Shown: positions 51,263 through 60,780 of the stretch, piece by piece
Layout: each line of letters begins with the position of its first letter
How positions within the stretch are numbered: the stretch's first letter is position 1
Position numbers and translations under genes: made by a program
The notes under the pieces: model-generated
The model's database searches: none
What the model was told of the DNA's origin: nothing
Seen by the model: the letters and a program-made list of their open reading frames with translations, nothing else
From: CAXBBB01 sp963793245
Lineage (GTDB): Bacteria; Bacteroidota; Rhodothermia; Rhodothermales; BA12
Length of the DNA: 64,000 bases
Direction of reading: 5' to 3'
Assembly (NCBI GenBank): GCA_963793245.1
Contig: CAWBZG010000003.1
Coordinates: forward strand, 1-64,000

Positions 51263-52219
51263 TCAGGCTTCGTCGCTCGGGTCGACTTCGGCTTCGCGTC
51301 CTTCCTTGGCAGCGGCGGCGATCTCTTTCTGATCGGCCTTGCGCTTGTCGTCGGCGGACTGGCGGCTTTCGCGTGCGATTTCCTGCTGCGTCGTTCCGGC
51401 CTGGATAGCAGCCGAGATGACGCCCGCGATCAGGTCGACCGAGCGGATGGCGTCGTCGTTGGCCGGGATCGGAAAATCGACGAGGTTCGGGTTCGTGTTC
51501 GTGTCGACGAGCGCGATGATCGGGATACCCAACTTGCGGGCTTCGTCGACGGCGATGTGCTCGCGGTTGATGTCGACGACGAACAGCGCTCCGGGGAGGC
51601 GGCCCAGGTCGGCGATACCTTCGAGGACGTTTTCGAGCTTCTCGCGCTCACGCGTCCGCATCAGGCGCTCTTTCTTCTTGAGCTGATCGTAGGTGCCGTC
51701 GACTTCCATGCGCTTGAGCGCTTCCATCCGCGAGATCGAGCCGCGAATCGTCTGGAAGTTGGTCAGCGTGCCGCCGTACCAACGCTCGACCATGAACGGC
51801 ATGCCGCTCTCTTCGGCGTGGTTGCGGACGGCGTCGCGGGCCTGCTTTTTGGTGGCGACGAACAGGATGCGCTTGCCCTGACGCGCATACATCGTTGCGG
51901 CTTCGGCTGCTTCCTTGAGACGCGTCTGCGTCTGCATCAGGTCGAGGATGTGGATGCCTTCGCGCGCCATGAAGATGAACGGCTTCATCTGCGGATTCCA
52001 GCGGCTCGTCAGGTGGCCGAAGTGGACGCCTGCTTTGAGCAGATCTTCGAGGGGCACGTCGCCATCGGCAGGCGCCAGGGCGCGCGTCATCGGCGCAGGT
52101 GCGGCGGATTCGGTGGCCGTTGTGGGGACGACTTCGGTCGTCGTGTCGACGGTTGCCGTGGGAGCCGCGGTTGCGGGCGTTTCGGCGCCTGAGGCGTCGG
52201 AGTTGAGGACTTCGCTCAT
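51263..52219 (-). CDS. rpsB: 30S ribosomal protein S2 with N-terminal extension (uS2)
   Basis: A 318-residue uS2 protein. The core begins with LEDLLKAGVHFGHLTSRWNPQMKPFIF and includes LFVVDINREHIAVDEARKLGIPIIALVDTNTNP. Normal uS2 is about 230-260 residues; here about 45 extra N-terminal residues are rich in Ala and Thr (ASGAETPATAAPTATVDTTTEV) and about 30 extra C-terminal residues are Lys/Ala/Glu-rich. ATG at 52219 gives this extension; no internal start is better placed. tsf follows. Confidence 0.95.
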   Translation of the reverse strand: MSEVLNSDASGAETPATAAPTATVDTTTEVVPTTATESAAPAPMTRALAPADGDVPLEDLLKAGVHFGHLTSRWNPQMKPFIFMAREGIHILDLMQTQTRLKEAAEAATMYARQGKRILFVATKKQARDAVRNHAEESGMPFMVERWYGGTLTNFQTIRGSISRMEALKRMEVDGTYDQLKKKERLMRTREREKLENVLEGIADLGRLPGALFVVDINREHIAVDEARKLGIPIIALVDTNTNPNLVDFPIPANDDAIRSVDLIAGVISAAIQAGTTQQEIARESRQSADDKRKADQKEIAAAAKEGREAEVDPSDEA

Positions 52220-52267
52220 GGTTGAGGTTTTGGGTTGGACCGCTACGGCCTTCGTCTGCACTACCGA

Positions 52268-52286
52268 CCCTGGATCGCGTCCAGGG
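52268..52286 (-). promoter_or_regulatory. Hairpin in the rpsB leader
   Basis: CCCTGGA-CGCGA-TCCAGGG on the minus strand, a perfect 7-base stem about 50 bases before the rpsB start codon. In many bacteria S2 represses its own mRNA through leader structures; this is a candidate site. It lies in the 230-base gap between rpsI and rpsB; no promoter match was found there, so rpsB-tsf may be read through from rplM-rpsI. Confidence 0.4.
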
Positions 52287-52449
52287 CACCCAGCGGTGCA
52301 TCACGCCGTATGCGTGGTGATGGGTCGACGGAATGTCTTCCCGGAAAGTGGAGCCAGACAGATGCCTGACTGGGAGCCATCTAGACGAAAGGTCCAGACA
52401 CGCAAAAGGGCAGCCATAGACCACCCTTCTGCATAGATACCGAGGCGGA

Positions 52450-52842
52450 TTAACGCTTCGAGAACTGGAACTGCTTGCGAGCCTTGGGCTGTCCGTACTT
52501 CTTACGCTCGACCATGCGCGGGTCACGCGTCAGGTAGCCGGCGTCGCGGAGCGGCTTGCGCAGCTCTTCGTTGAAGACGAGAAGCGCGCGGGCGATGCCC
52601 AGCTGGATCGCTTCGGCCTGTCCCGTCAAGCCGCCGCCTTTGGCGTTGACGAGGACGTCGAACTGGCCGGTCGTGCTGGTCACGTCAAACGGACCGTTGA
52701 CGGCGCGCTGACGCCATTCGAGCGGGAAATACTGCGTCATCTCGCGCTTGTTGACGACGACCTTGCCCGTTCCGGGGCGGAGGTAGACGCGAGCGACCGA
52801 GGTCTTGCGGCGGCCAACGGCCTGATACTGTTCGAGAGCCAT
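52450..52842 (-). CDS. rpsI: 30S ribosomal protein S9 (uS9)
   Basis: A 130-residue uS9 with [19 protein letters not shown] at the start, [19 protein letters not shown] in the middle and the conserved tail ending QFQFSKR, whose last residues reach the P-site tRNA. Starts 7 bases after rplM, co-transcribed. Confidence 0.97.
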   Translation of the reverse strand: MALEQYQAVGRRKTSVARVYLRPGTGKVVVNKREMTQYFPLEWRQRAVNGPFDVTSTTGQFDVLVNAKGGGLTGQAEAIQLGIARALLVFNEELRKPLRDAGYLTRDPRMVERKKYGQPKARKQFQFSKR

Positions 52843-52849
52843 AATAGAG

Positions 52850-53293
52850 TTAGATCGAGAGCGGCTGCGGCTGCTGGGCTTCGTGCGGATGCTCGCTGCC
52901 CGAGTAGACTTTGAGCTTGGTCAGCATCTGCCGTCCGAGCACACCCTTGGGCAGCATGCCTTTGACGGCGTTGCGCATGATGAACGTGGCATCCTTGGCG
53001 CGCTTCTGGCGCGGCGTCACGAGCTTGTCGCCCGACGGATAGCCCGAGTAGCTGAAGTAGGTCTTCTGCTCTTCCTTGTTGCCGGTAAAGCGGACCGTTT
53101 CGGCGTTGATGACCACGACGAAATCGCCGGTATCAACGTGAGGCGTATAGGAGGCTTTGTGCTTACCGCGCAGGATCGTGGCGATCTGCGAGGCGAGGCG
53201 GCCGACGACCTGCTGGTCGGCATCGACGAGGTGCCAGGCGCGCTCGACTTCGGCGGGCTTGGCGCTGAGCGTCTTGTAGCTGTTGACGTCCAT
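52850..53293 (-). CDS. rplM: 50S ribosomal protein L13 (uL13)
   Basis: A 147-residue uL13 with [27 protein letters not shown] and [21 protein letters not shown] at 53293 ([15 protein letters not shown]) is the family start; the frame stays open upstream without conservation. First gene of rplM-rpsI(-rpsB-tsf). Its promoter is at 53405-53434 with a leader of about 105 bases that contains a hairpin (GAACGC/GCGTTC, 53379-53395), perhaps for autoregulation by L13. Confidence 0.97.
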   Translation of the reverse strand: MDVNSYKTLSAKPAEVERAWHLVDADQQVVGRLASQIATILRGKHKASYTPHVDTGDFVVVINAETVRFTGNKEEQKTYFSYSGYPSGDKLVTPRQKRAKDATFIMRNAVKGMLPKGVLGRQMLTKLKVYSGSEHPHEAQQPQPLSI

Positions 53294-53595
53294 CAGAGTG
53301 GAGAGGCGGAAGATGAGAACGTCCGAGACCGGCCCGGACGAAAGCGGCACGCGGAGCCGCAGAGAAATCACGTATTCTGAACGCGTGAGGCGTTCGGAGC
53401 TACCCAAAATACAAGCTCGTCGGCGGCGCCCAAATGAAATCAGCGCGCAGACAGTCGAGACCTGCTTCTTTTTTGCGATAGAGCACAAGCACGACCACCT
53501 CCAGTTGCGGGTTGCCTGTGCTCCGTTTCTTCGCGATCTCTATCGAATGCGGCGGAGGAGCCGAAGCGCGCTTTCCAAGGCGCGTGCAAGCTGAG
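53294..53595. other. 302-base gap holding the rplM leader and promoter
   Basis: The left half is the rplM leader with a 6-base stem at 53379-53395. The promoter is listed separately. Between 53435 and 53595 I see no conserved ORF; a T-run on the plus strand at 53467-53473 is not attached to a clear hairpin. Confidence 0.6.
53405..53434 (-). promoter_or_regulatory. Promoter of rplM-rpsI (TTTG-N19-TATTTTG)
   Basis: Minus-strand TTTG at 53431-53434 and TATTTTG at 53405-53411, 19 bases apart, the same spacing as the exact match at 45422-45452. The -7 element has one base fewer than TAnnTTTG. Expected for a strongly expressed ribosomal operon. Confidence 0.65.
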
Positions 53596-54441
53596 TTACG
53601 CGAGCACCCTCTGCGCGATGCCTGCGATGTCGTCTCCGCCCCACCCGGCTGCCGCTGCTGCATCAAACGCCGCACGCGCGCCCGCAATCGTGACTGCTTT
53701 CGGCCCCGCCGCTCCGCACGCGTAGCCCAGGTCTTTGGCGACCAACTCAATCGGGAAATTGGGCGCAAACTCGCCGCGTGCCATCAGCCCAGCCAGTCGC
53801 GCCGCTGCGGGACTCGTGACGGGCAGTCCGGACAAAAACTCCGAGGCCCGCGCTCGGTCGATACCGGATGCTTCGAGCAGCGCTAGCACCTCGGCCATCG
53901 CCGACGCTTGGACGGCGAACAGGGCGTTGACGGCCAGCTTTGCCGACGCCGCCTGCTCGGGTGTCCCGATGTACTTCGGGTTGCCCATCGCCTCCAGCAC
54001 GCGTTCAGCCTGAGCGAATACCGAGGCTTCTCCGCCCACGAGAATGCCCAACGCTCCACCTTCCGCCTGGGGACGCGACCCGACGACCGGCGCCACCAGA
54101 AACGGCTGATCGCCCATCGCGTCGGCCAACTGCCACGTCCCGCTGACCGACAGTGTGCTGCATTCAACGGCGATGGCATCCGGCTTCATCGCTGAGAGAG
54201 CGCCGGTCGACGCGTCGAGCCAGACCGAGTGGGAGGCTTCGTCGCCGTGCACCATCGCTATCACGATGTCGGCCTCTTGTGCGGCTGCGCGGGGAGATTC
54301 GCGCGCTGTTGCTCCGAGTGCTACCAAGTCGGCGGCGCGCTCGGGCGTGCGGTTGTAGACGGCGAGGGTGTAGTCGGCGGCGATTAGGCGAGCGGCCATT
54401 CGGCTGCCCATAGCGCCCAATCCCAGAAAGGCGATGGTCAT
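53596..54441 (-). CDS. NAD(P)-dependent beta-hydroxyacid dehydrogenase
   Basis: A 281-residue dehydrogenase of the 3-hydroxyisobutyrate/tartronate-semialdehyde reductase family. The cofactor motif is FLGLGAMGSRMA, the substrate site FLVAPVVGSRPQAEGG (usual PVSGG), and the catalytic Lys lies in ELVAKDLGYA. The family reduces or oxidises short beta-hydroxy acids; the Gly-Ser-Arg in place of Gly-Gly in the substrate motif may point to another substrate, as in glyoxylate/succinic semialdehyde reductases. ATG at 54441. It is the last gene of the leftward run crp-dehydrogenase. Confidence 0.87.
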   Translation of the reverse strand: MTIAFLGLGAMGSRMAARLIAADYTLAVYNRTPERAADLVALGATARESPRAAAQEADIVIAMVHGDEASHSVWLDASTGALSAMKPDAIAVECSTLSVSGTWQLADAMGDQPFLVAPVVGSRPQAEGGALGILVGGEASVFAQAERVLEAMGNPKYIGTPEQAASAKLAVNALFAVQASAMAEVLALLEASGIDRARASEFLSGLPVTSPAAARLAGLMARGEFAPNFPIELVAKDLGYACGAAGPKAVTIAGARAAFDAAAAAGWGGDDIAGIAQRVLA

Positions 54442-54494
54442 TGCTAACGAGGTTGGTGAGCGACCAAGGTGGCTCAAGGCCGCCGCTCGCCGCC

Positions 54495-55119
54495 TTAACC
54501 TGTGTTCAGAACCGCATGGCCAACCTGCTCGCGTCGGATGCGCGATAGGTGGACGTCTGTAATGCCGAGCAGCGACGCAATGTGGTACAGCGGGACGCGC
54601 TGCATCAAATCGGTGTGCGCATCGGCGAAGTCGCGGTAGCGCTCAGACGCGTTCTGGAGCAGCATCGACCGGGCGCGACGCTCCTTGCGGGCCAGCAGGT
54701 GCTCGGCAAGTTTGCGCCCCAAGCGCTCGAACGCCGGGTCGTCGTCCATCAGGTCGGAGAAGTCCGAGTAGGCCGCGCGGAGCACGACCGATGGCTCGAG
54801 CGCTTCGACGCCGTAGAGCAGCGGCAGCCCGAGTTGCGCGGCGCCCAGTGCCCCTCCAAACTGTCCGGCGACGAGAAACGCTTTGTTCGCCTCGCGCTCG
54901 CCATCGGCGGACGGATAGTAGAAGCGCAGTAGTCCCGCCGCGACGAACAGAACGTCGTGATCGCCGTCGCCGGGCAGGAACAGATGCTCGCGTGCGTCGA
55001 CCGGTTCGGGCAGCAAATAGTCCAGCCAGCCGGTCGCCTTGCGCATCGGTGAGCGGTGCCCACTGCCGAGCGGCGGAGAGGAGGGCAGCGTGCGGGGGCG
55101 TCGTGCGGGTGTGCGTCAT
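54495..55119 (-). pseudogene. Crp/Fnr-family regulator, frameshifted
   Basis: A cyclic-nucleotide-binding-fold regulator of the atypical Crp/Fnr type. The ATG at 55119 overlaps the rmuC stop (ATGA). The first frame reads MTHTRTTPPHAALL...PLTDAQGDRLAGL; after this, at the TTT run 55015-55017 (plus strand AAA), the frame changes and continues LLPEPVDAREHLFLPGD...VLFVAAGLLRFYYP to the C-terminal helix-turn-helix IASLLGITDVHLSRIRRE. Removing one T restores a normal ~207-residue protein. The second frame also has its own ATG at 55046, which gives a 183-residue product lacking the first helix. Ligand unknown; the HTH is intact. Confidence 0.78.
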
Positions 55120-56687
55120 GCCTCGAGGCGGAGCGGCGGGTGATCGGTACCGGGCGCGGCGATGGGAGACAGATCGGCGGTGACCGGGCGCATCGGAGTC
55201 AGCGCAGGCACGGCCTGAGGAATTTCCTCGGTCGTCGTGACGCCTAACTCGCCGAACTTGCGCGCGGTCACGAGCAACCGCGACTCGAACGAGCCAACCG
55301 CTTTGTTGTAGCCCTCGGATGCCTTCTCGATGCCCAGCCGCACGTTTTCCAGGTGACCGACGAGGATGCGGACGCGGTCGTACAGCTCTTTGCCCAGTTC
55401 GCTGATCGCGCGCGCGTTTTGCGCTGCGTCGTCCTGCTGCCAGCCGTAGGCGACGGCTTTGAGGAGGGCGATCAGTGTCGTCGGAGTGGCTAGGATGACG
55501 CCGTCGCGCGTACCGTTTTCGATCAGGCCGGGATCGTGTTGGAGTGCGGCGCTGAAGATCGGCTCGCCCGGCAGGAAGAGGACGACGAACTCGGGACTGG
55601 TGTCGAACTGGTTCCAGTAGGCTTTCTGGCCGAGTTGTTTGAGGTGCGTGCGGACCTGCCCGGCGTGGCGCTTCAGGTGTGTCCGCTGCTCGTCTTCATC
55701 GGACGCATCGCAGGCGGTCAGGTAGGCGTCGAGCGGCGCCTTGGCGTCGACGACGACGGTGCGTCCGCCGGGCAGCCGGACGACCAGGTCGGGCCGCAGC
55801 GTCGTGCCATCGGACGTGACGCTGACCTGCTCCTCGAAATCGCAGTGTGCCACCATTCCGGCCAGTTCGACGACGCGTTTGAGTTGCATCTCGCCCCACT
55901 GTCCGCGCACCTGGGGCGCCCTCAACGCAGTCACCAGATTGTTCGTCTCGCTGCGCAGTTGGCTCTGCCCGGCACCCAACGCGCGCACCTGCTCGGTCAG
56001 CGCGCTGTACGCGTCGACGCGCTGCGTCTCGACGGCTTTGACCTGCTCCTCCATCCGCCCCAGAGAGGTCATCAGCGGCTTGACCAAATCGCCGACGGCC
56101 TGCTGACGTTTTTCCAACTCGCCACGTGCCTGCTCCTGCTGCGTCGCCATCGCGGTCTGGGCGAGTTCGAGGAAACGCGCGTTGTTCTCCTTGAGCGCGT
56201 CCGACGAGAGCGACTTAAACGCGTCGGCGAACCGCTGCTGTGCCTCTTCCAGCAAGACACGTTGCTCCTCCAGCCTCCGCTGGTCCTGCTCTTTGCGCTC
56301 ACGCAAACCGGCTGCCAACGCACCCAACTCACTCAACTCGGACCGCAGACGCGACAATTCAGCCTCGCGCGATTGGACGGCAGTTTGCTGCTCTTGCATT
56401 GTCAGTCTGAGCGACACGGCTTGCGCTTCAGCCGTCGCCCGGCGTTGGGCGTGGTCGCTGGCCTGCTCCCACATCGCTTGGACGCGCGCCTGACTGTCTG
56501 CCGCTGCGTCTTCGAGTTGGCGGATGCGTGCGGTTTGCGCGTCGACACGCTCGCCCATCCGGGCCGACGACTCGGCCTCCTGCATCGCGCCCGCCCGCTG
56601 AGCCGACCGCACCTCGGCCCGCGTCAGCGCATACACGAGCGCCGCTCCGATGACGAACGCGGAGAGGGTGGCGGCGGTGATCAGCAT
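55116..56687 (-). CDS. rmuC: DNA recombination protein RmuC homologue
   Basis: A 523-residue RmuC. One membrane helix (residues about 3-22, AATLSAFVIGAALVYAL), a long coiled coil (about 30-215) and the RmuC domain (about 225-460): RGQWGEMQLKRVVELAGM, VVDAKAPLDAYL, FLPGEPIFSAALQHDP, VILATPTTLIALLKAVAYGW. The domain has the endonuclease-like fold and limits DNA inversions in E. coli. It overlaps the Crp gene by four bases, so the two are translationally coupled. ATG at 56687. Confidence 0.93.
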   Translation of the reverse strand: MLITAATLSAFVIGAALVYALTRAEVRSAQRAGAMQEAESSARMGERVDAQTARIRQLEDAAADSQARVQAMWEQASDHAQRRATAEAQAVSLRLTMQEQQTAVQSREAELSRLRSELSELGALAAGLRERKEQDQRRLEEQRVLLEEAQQRFADAFKSLSSDALKENNARFLELAQTAMATQQEQARGELEKRQQAVGDLVKPLMTSLGRMEEQVKAVETQRVDAYSALTEQVRALGAGQSQLRSETNNLVTALRAPQVRGQWGEMQLKRVVELAGMVAHCDFEEQVSVTSDGTTLRPDLVVRLPGGRTVVVDAKAPLDAYLTACDASDEDEQRTHLKRHAGQVRTHLKQLGQKAYWNQFDTSPEFVVLFLPGEPIFSAALQHDPGLIENGTRDGVILATPTTLIALLKAVAYGWQQDDAAQNARAISELGKELYDRVRILVGHLENVRLGIEKASEGYNKAVGSFESRLLVTARKFGELGVTTTEEIPQAVPALTPMRPVTADLSPIAAPGTDHPPLRLEA

Positions 56688-56750
56688 GGCGGGCGTACTT
56701 CGGTGGATGCCTCAACCTACTGCACGTGAGACCGCGCGTAGGCACCGCTT

Positions 56751-57707
56751 CTATACCGAAACGGCTTCCTGCTCGGTCTGCTTGAAATAGGCCAGCGTTT
56801 GCTTGAGTCCTTGGGTCCGGCCCACCTTCGGCTCCCATCCGAGCAGCGCTTTGGCCTTGGAAATGTCGGGCTGACGCACCTTGGGGTCGTCCGATGGCAG
56901 GTCTTGGTACGTGATTGTGGACGACGTCCCAGTCAGGGCGATTACTTCTTCGGCGAAGTCGCGGATGGTGATTTCGTCGGGGTTACCGATGTTGACCGGC
57001 ATCGCTTCGTCGCTCAGCAGCAAGCGATAGATGCCTTCGATCAGGTCGTCGACGTAGCAGAACGAACGCGTCTGGCTGCCGTCGCCATACACTGTGATCG
57101 GCTCGCCGCGCAGGGCCTGTCCCATGAACGTCGGAAGCGCGCGCCCGTCGTCGAGCCGCATGCGCGGGCCGTACGTGTTGAAGATGCGGACGATGCGCGT
57201 GTCGACGTTGTGGTAGCGGTGGTACGCCATCGTCATCGCTTCGGCGTAGCGCTTGGCCTCGTCGTACACGCCGCGCGTGCCGACCGGGTTGACGTGTCCC
57301 CAGTACGTCTCGGGTTGAGGATGCACGAGGGGATCGCCGTACGTCTCGCTGGTCGAGGCGAGCAGGAACCGCGCGCCTTTGGCCTTGGCGAGGCCTAGCG
57401 TGTTGTGCGTACCCAGCGCGCCGACTTTGAGCGTCTGAATCGGGTAGCGCAGGTAGTCGACGGGAGAAGCTGGTGAGGCGAAGTGCAACACGTTGTCGAG
57501 CGGCCCTTTGACGTACACATAATCCGTCACGTCGTGGTTGACGATCGAGAAGTGCGGACTCCCGATCAGGTGCGCGACGTTGTCGGCGGATCCGGTCAGG
57601 AAGTTGTCGAAGCAGATGACCTCGTGCCCTTCGGCGATCAGTCGGTCACAAAGATGGGATCCCAGAAATCCGGCTCCTCCAGCAACTAGAGTTCGTTGTT
57701 GTCTCAT
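56751..57707 (-). CDS. UDP-glucuronate decarboxylase (UDP-xylose synthase)
   Basis: A 318-residue extended SDR. The cofactor motif is [13 protein letters not shown], the catalytic Ser-Thr-Ser is in [12 protein letters not shown], and YxxxK lies in YDEAK. The sequence [21 protein letters not shown] is characteristic for UDP-xylose synthases, which decarboxylate UDP-glucuronate to UDP-xylose. It probably supplies xylose for surface polysaccharide. ATG at 57707; rmuC follows 63 bases later on the same strand. Confidence 0.93.
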   Translation of the reverse strand: MRQQRTLVAGGAGFLGSHLCDRLIAEGHEVICFDNFLTGSADNVAHLIGSPHFSIVNHDVTDYVYVKGPLDNVLHFASPASPVDYLRYPIQTLKVGALGTHNTLGLAKAKGARFLLASTSETYGDPLVHPQPETYWGHVNPVGTRGVYDEAKRYAEAMTMAYHRYHNVDTRIVRIFNTYGPRMRLDDGRALPTFMGQALRGEPITVYGDGSQTRSFCYVDDLIEGIYRLLLSDEAMPVNIGNPDEITIRDFAEEVIALTGTSSTITYQDLPSDDPKVRQPDISKAKALLGWEPKVGRTQGLKQTLAYFKQTEQEAVSV

Positions 57708-57750
57708 TTCTCGTCTGTCTTGTGTAGTGTGTTGTCCCTACCGAATCAAA

Positions 57751-57796
57751 GCGACTCCTCACCCTCGTTCTTGAAACGGTAAGGGCGTGGAGTCGC
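57751..57796 (-). terminator. Large hairpin between the UDP-xylose synthase gene and the membrane protein gene
   Basis: GCGACTCC (57751-57758) pairs with GGAGTCGC (57789-57796), and the stem extends inward with two mismatches, topped by CGTT/AACG. On the minus strand it is followed by TTTGATT. It lies about 195 bases after the end of the leftward gene 57991-58563 and about 45 bases upstream of the UDP-xylose synthase start, so it may be a terminator or a leader structure. The rest of the 57708-57990 gap shows no gene. Confidence 0.45.
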
Positions 57797-57990
57797 GTCG
57801 TGCCATGCGGGGTAGCGGCGGAGCGATGTGGAATATCGGACCGAAGAAGTGCCCAATTGCTTACGGGAAACGACTTCCCCAAGAACTTGGCTGACAGGAC
57901 AACGACGCCCTGCTCCGTTCTCGCGTACGTGTTCGTTCTGAGGCGTCTAAGGCGCTGCGTGCGAATAGCGGCACCGAACGGCTGTCGGTA

Positions 57991-58563
57991 TCAGAGTGAC
58001 GCCGAGCGTCGGGCGGCTTCGGGGAGCGAGCGTTCGATGCGGTCGCACAGGGCGACGCGGATCAACTCTTCGAACGGCGGGCGCAGGCGGCGTGGGACGA
58101 GCAAGTTGAGGCGTCGGCGCTGCCCGCTCGCGTCGTAGTAGAAAAAACCGTAGTGCCACGGCGTCGGACTGCCCTCGAAGTAGTCCTCGACAGCGGACCA
58201 GCGCAGCAAATCGCCCGGACGGTTGAGGTCGGTCAGAATGCCGTCGGGTGTGACGATGACGAGTGACGACAGGCGCACTCCGGCGATCCAGACCAGTCCG
58301 GCCAACGCGAAGCCGGACGCGAAGAAAAGAGGCTGCACGCCTCCGCCACCGACGAGAGCAGCAGCCAACGCTAGCGTCGACGCGAACGTGAGCAGGCCGG
58401 GGGCGATCAGTTGCCGCCACGCGCTCGGACGGTTCCACACCAGCAGGGCACGGCGCGTGCGGCGGATGTTGGCCAGCGTCCGGCCCAGCAAACGGGCCGC
58501 GTACACCGACACTCCGAGGAGGAGCAGGCTGAGGACGAGCGTGAGGAGCAGAGGAGGCGTCAT
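57991..58563 (-). CDS. Two-helix membrane protein, PH-like domain
   Basis: A 190-residue protein with an N-terminal helix (residues 3-22), a second helical pair (about 52-100, APGLLTFASTLALAAALVG and LFFASGFALAGLVWIAGV) and a C-terminal soluble domain (LSSLVIVTPDGILTDL...LLRWSAVEDYFEGSP...YGFFYYDASGQRRRLNL) like the bacterial PH-type domains. 'W..V..YF' is typical for such domains. No family assigned. It follows the BatA gene by 64 bases on the same strand. Confidence 0.65.
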   Translation of the reverse strand: MTPPLLLTLVLSLLLLGVSVYAARLLGRTLANIRRTRRALLVWNRPSAWRQLIAPGLLTFASTLALAAALVGGGGVQPLFFASGFALAGLVWIAGVRLSSLVIVTPDGILTDLNRPGDLLRWSAVEDYFEGSPTPWHYGFFYYDASGQRRRLNLLVPRRLRPPFEELIRVALCDRIERSLPEAARRSASL

Positions 58564-58627
58564 GGCGACCAGCGCGAAAAGGGAGCGCGGCGACGAGGCG
58601 CAATCAGTCGGGGCGGGAGGAGGGCGG

Positions 58628-60721
58628 TCAGGTAGACGTTCCTTCAGGGCGCCAGCGGCGGGCGACGACGGTCTCGGCGAGTAGAAAAAGCAACGAGAGC
58701 CACAGCAGCACGTTCCAGATCTCGCGTCCGCCCGATCCCAGCCCCAGCGCGGCCTGAGCCGCCTGTGCGTCGCTCCGATCGCTGGTTTCGGTCTCGACGG
58801 CCAGCCCGGTTACGGCTGTAACATTGGCGGAAGCCTCCGACGCCGACGCCGATTCGAGCACGCTCTCACGCGGGTCCAGGCCGACCGCGAAGCGCGTTGC
58901 CACCGCACCATCTGCCTCTACGGTGTAGATGCCTGGGAGATCGGCCAGGCCGCCTGTTTCGAGCCTCGGGCCTGCCGCTCCGATGCGCACGTCGGGGGCA
59001 CGTTCTGCGCCGTCCGGCCCGGTGACGGTGTAGCGCTCGGCTCCGGGGACGGCCAGCGACGCGCTCTGCCCCGGACTGAGTTGGGCACCTTGAGCGGCGT
59101 CGCCCGACGCGAGGTAGAGCAGGCTACGGTAGACGAGCGGGAGCCACAGGCCACGCGTCGGCAGGTCGGTCCACGACGGGTCGGGCGACGCGGTGACGAG
59201 CAAAAGGGCACCCTCGCCTGACGGAATCTCTTGAACGAGCGGATCGCCCGACGCCAGCCGGATCAGCGTCCGCTCGCCTGAGCGTCCCGCCGAGTAGGGC
59301 GCGTAGCGCTGAACCGATATCGTCTCGGCCTGCCGGTCACCATTCCCGAAGACGCGCGCGAAAACTGGGTGCTCGCGCTCGACGCGGTCCGACGTCGTCA
59401 GCGGCTCGCCGGATGCTCCGCGCGCAGCCACGACGCTTCCGCCGCCGACGGCCTGCACCAACGCTGCCGTGCCGCCAGGCTGCGCATCGGCGAACGCGAG
59501 GATGCCTCCGCCCGATTGGACGTAGCGCGCCAGCCTGCCGACGACGCCATCCGCCGAGGATTGGGGGCCGAGTAAGACCAGCGCGTCGAAATCGTCGAGC
59601 GGTTCGGTTGCGAGCGCGTCGGCGTCCGTGTACGTCACGTCGTAGAGTGCGCCATCTGCTGTTTGTGCAGCGTCCAAGGCGGTGCGGACGTAGCGCACAT
59701 CGGCACCCGACCCCTGGGCAACCAGCACGCGCGTCCGGTTGGGTACGTTGAGGGCGAATGCACGGGCGTCGTCGGCTTCGAAACCGTCGGTTTCTAGGGC
59801 TACGCTGCCGCCTAGCCAGCCCGTCCGTCGCGGAGTGAGCGTCATCAACACGTCGACCGTTTCGCCAGCAGGCACGTCGACGGTTTGCTGCGCCACCTGC
59901 ACGCCTTCCAGATCGACCCGGACGCCATAGCCGGCCAAATCGCGCGCGCCGGTATTGACGACCGTGGCTCTCAACTGGACGGGCTGTCCGGCCTGTACGA
60001 TGCGGCTTTCGACACGCACATCGGTTACGGCTGCGCCCACATCGGGCAAATCGGTGTCGCCGACCGGAAGGAGCACGACGCGACCATCGAAGCCGATGGG
60101 CGAGCGGCTACTGTCGGCTAATGTGCTGCGCTGCACGTCCGATACGACGTAGATCTCGCGCAACGGATGGGCGGCCCCTTCGAGCAGTCCGGCGGCGCGG
60201 GCGATGGACTGGGTCAGCGGTTGACCGGCGTACGACACGTCGAGTTCTCTCAACGCGTCGAGGGCAGCGCCGGGCGTCCGCAACGCCAACGACGGATCGG
60301 CAGGCGACGTAGTCAGGACGAAAAATTCGTCGCCCGCATCCAGTTCGTCGACCAGCGACGCGCCCAACGCCTTGGCCTGAGCGAGCAACTCGCCCCCTGC
60401 ATCGCGCCGCAGCATCGACGGCGACGTATCGACGATGATTGCTACGCTTGATGCTGGCCGTCCCAGTGCGTTTCCGGCCCAGCCCTCGACGATGGGCCGC
60501 GCGAATGCCAGTCCCAGGCACGCCAGCGCCAGAATCCGCAGCGCCAGCAGCAGCCACTGCTTGACCTTGACACGCTGCATCGTGCTCGCCTGCTGCTCGC
60601 GCAAAAACGCCAGCGACGAGAACGCGACGCGCTTGGGGCGGCGGAAGTTGAACAGGTGGACGGCTATCGGGATGGCGGCGGCGGCCAGTCCGAGCAGCAG
60701 GAGCGGGTTGAGAAAGGTCAC
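58628..60721 (-). CDS. BatA-type membrane VWA protein
   Basis: A 697-residue inner-membrane protein. The N-terminus is the Bat domain: MTFLNPLLLLGLAAAAIPIAVHL followed by RRPKRVAFSSLAFL, then LLLALRILALACLGLAFARP. A VWA domain follows with MIDAS IIVDTSPSM, and the middle of the protein is a long beta-rich periplasmic region, ending in a C-terminal membrane helix (EIWNVLLWLSLLFLLAETVV) and basic tail. These proteins sit beside MoxR ATPases in BatI operons in other Bacteroidota, and matter for stress tolerance. Here the MoxR partner is not present. ATG at 60721, 59 bases after the kinase gene. Confidence 0.9.
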   Translation of the reverse strand: MTFLNPLLLLGLAAAAIPIAVHLFNFRRPKRVAFSSLAFLREQQASTMQRVKVKQWLLLALRILALACLGLAFARPIVEGWAGNALGRPASSVAIIVDTSPSMLRRDAGGELLAQAKALGASLVDELDAGDEFFVLTTSPADPSLALRTPGAALDALRELDVSYAGQPLTQSIARAAGLLEGAAHPLREIYVVSDVQRSTLADSSRSPIGFDGRVVLLPVGDTDLPDVGAAVTDVRVESRIVQAGQPVQLRATVVNTGARDLAGYGVRVDLEGVQVAQQTVDVPAGETVDVLMTLTPRRTGWLGGSVALETDGFEADDARAFALNVPNRTRVLVAQGSGADVRYVRTALDAAQTADGALYDVTYTDADALATEPLDDFDALVLLGPQSSADGVVGRLARYVQSGGGILAFADAQPGGTAALVQAVGGGSVVAARGASGEPLTTSDRVEREHPVFARVFGNGDRQAETISVQRYAPYSAGRSGERTLIRLASGDPLVQEIPSGEGALLLVTASPDPSWTDLPTRGLWLPLVYRSLLYLASGDAAQGAQLSPGQSASLAVPGAERYTVTGPDGAERAPDVRIGAAGPRLETGGLADLPGIYTVEADGAVATRFAVGLDPRESVLESASASEASANVTAVTGLAVETETSDRSDAQAAQAALGLGSGGREIWNVLLWLSLLFLLAETVVARRWRPEGTST

Positions 60722-60780
60722 GCGGCGGGCAAAAGACTAGAGACACGCGCAGAACGCGCCGGTGTGCCGCCCAGGTGCCT

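Noticed and set aside
55536..56729. 397-residue plus-strand open frame opposite rmuC
   Set aside because: Antisense shadow; Leu/Arg/Gln-rich translation without motifs, while the minus strand encodes a full-length RmuC.
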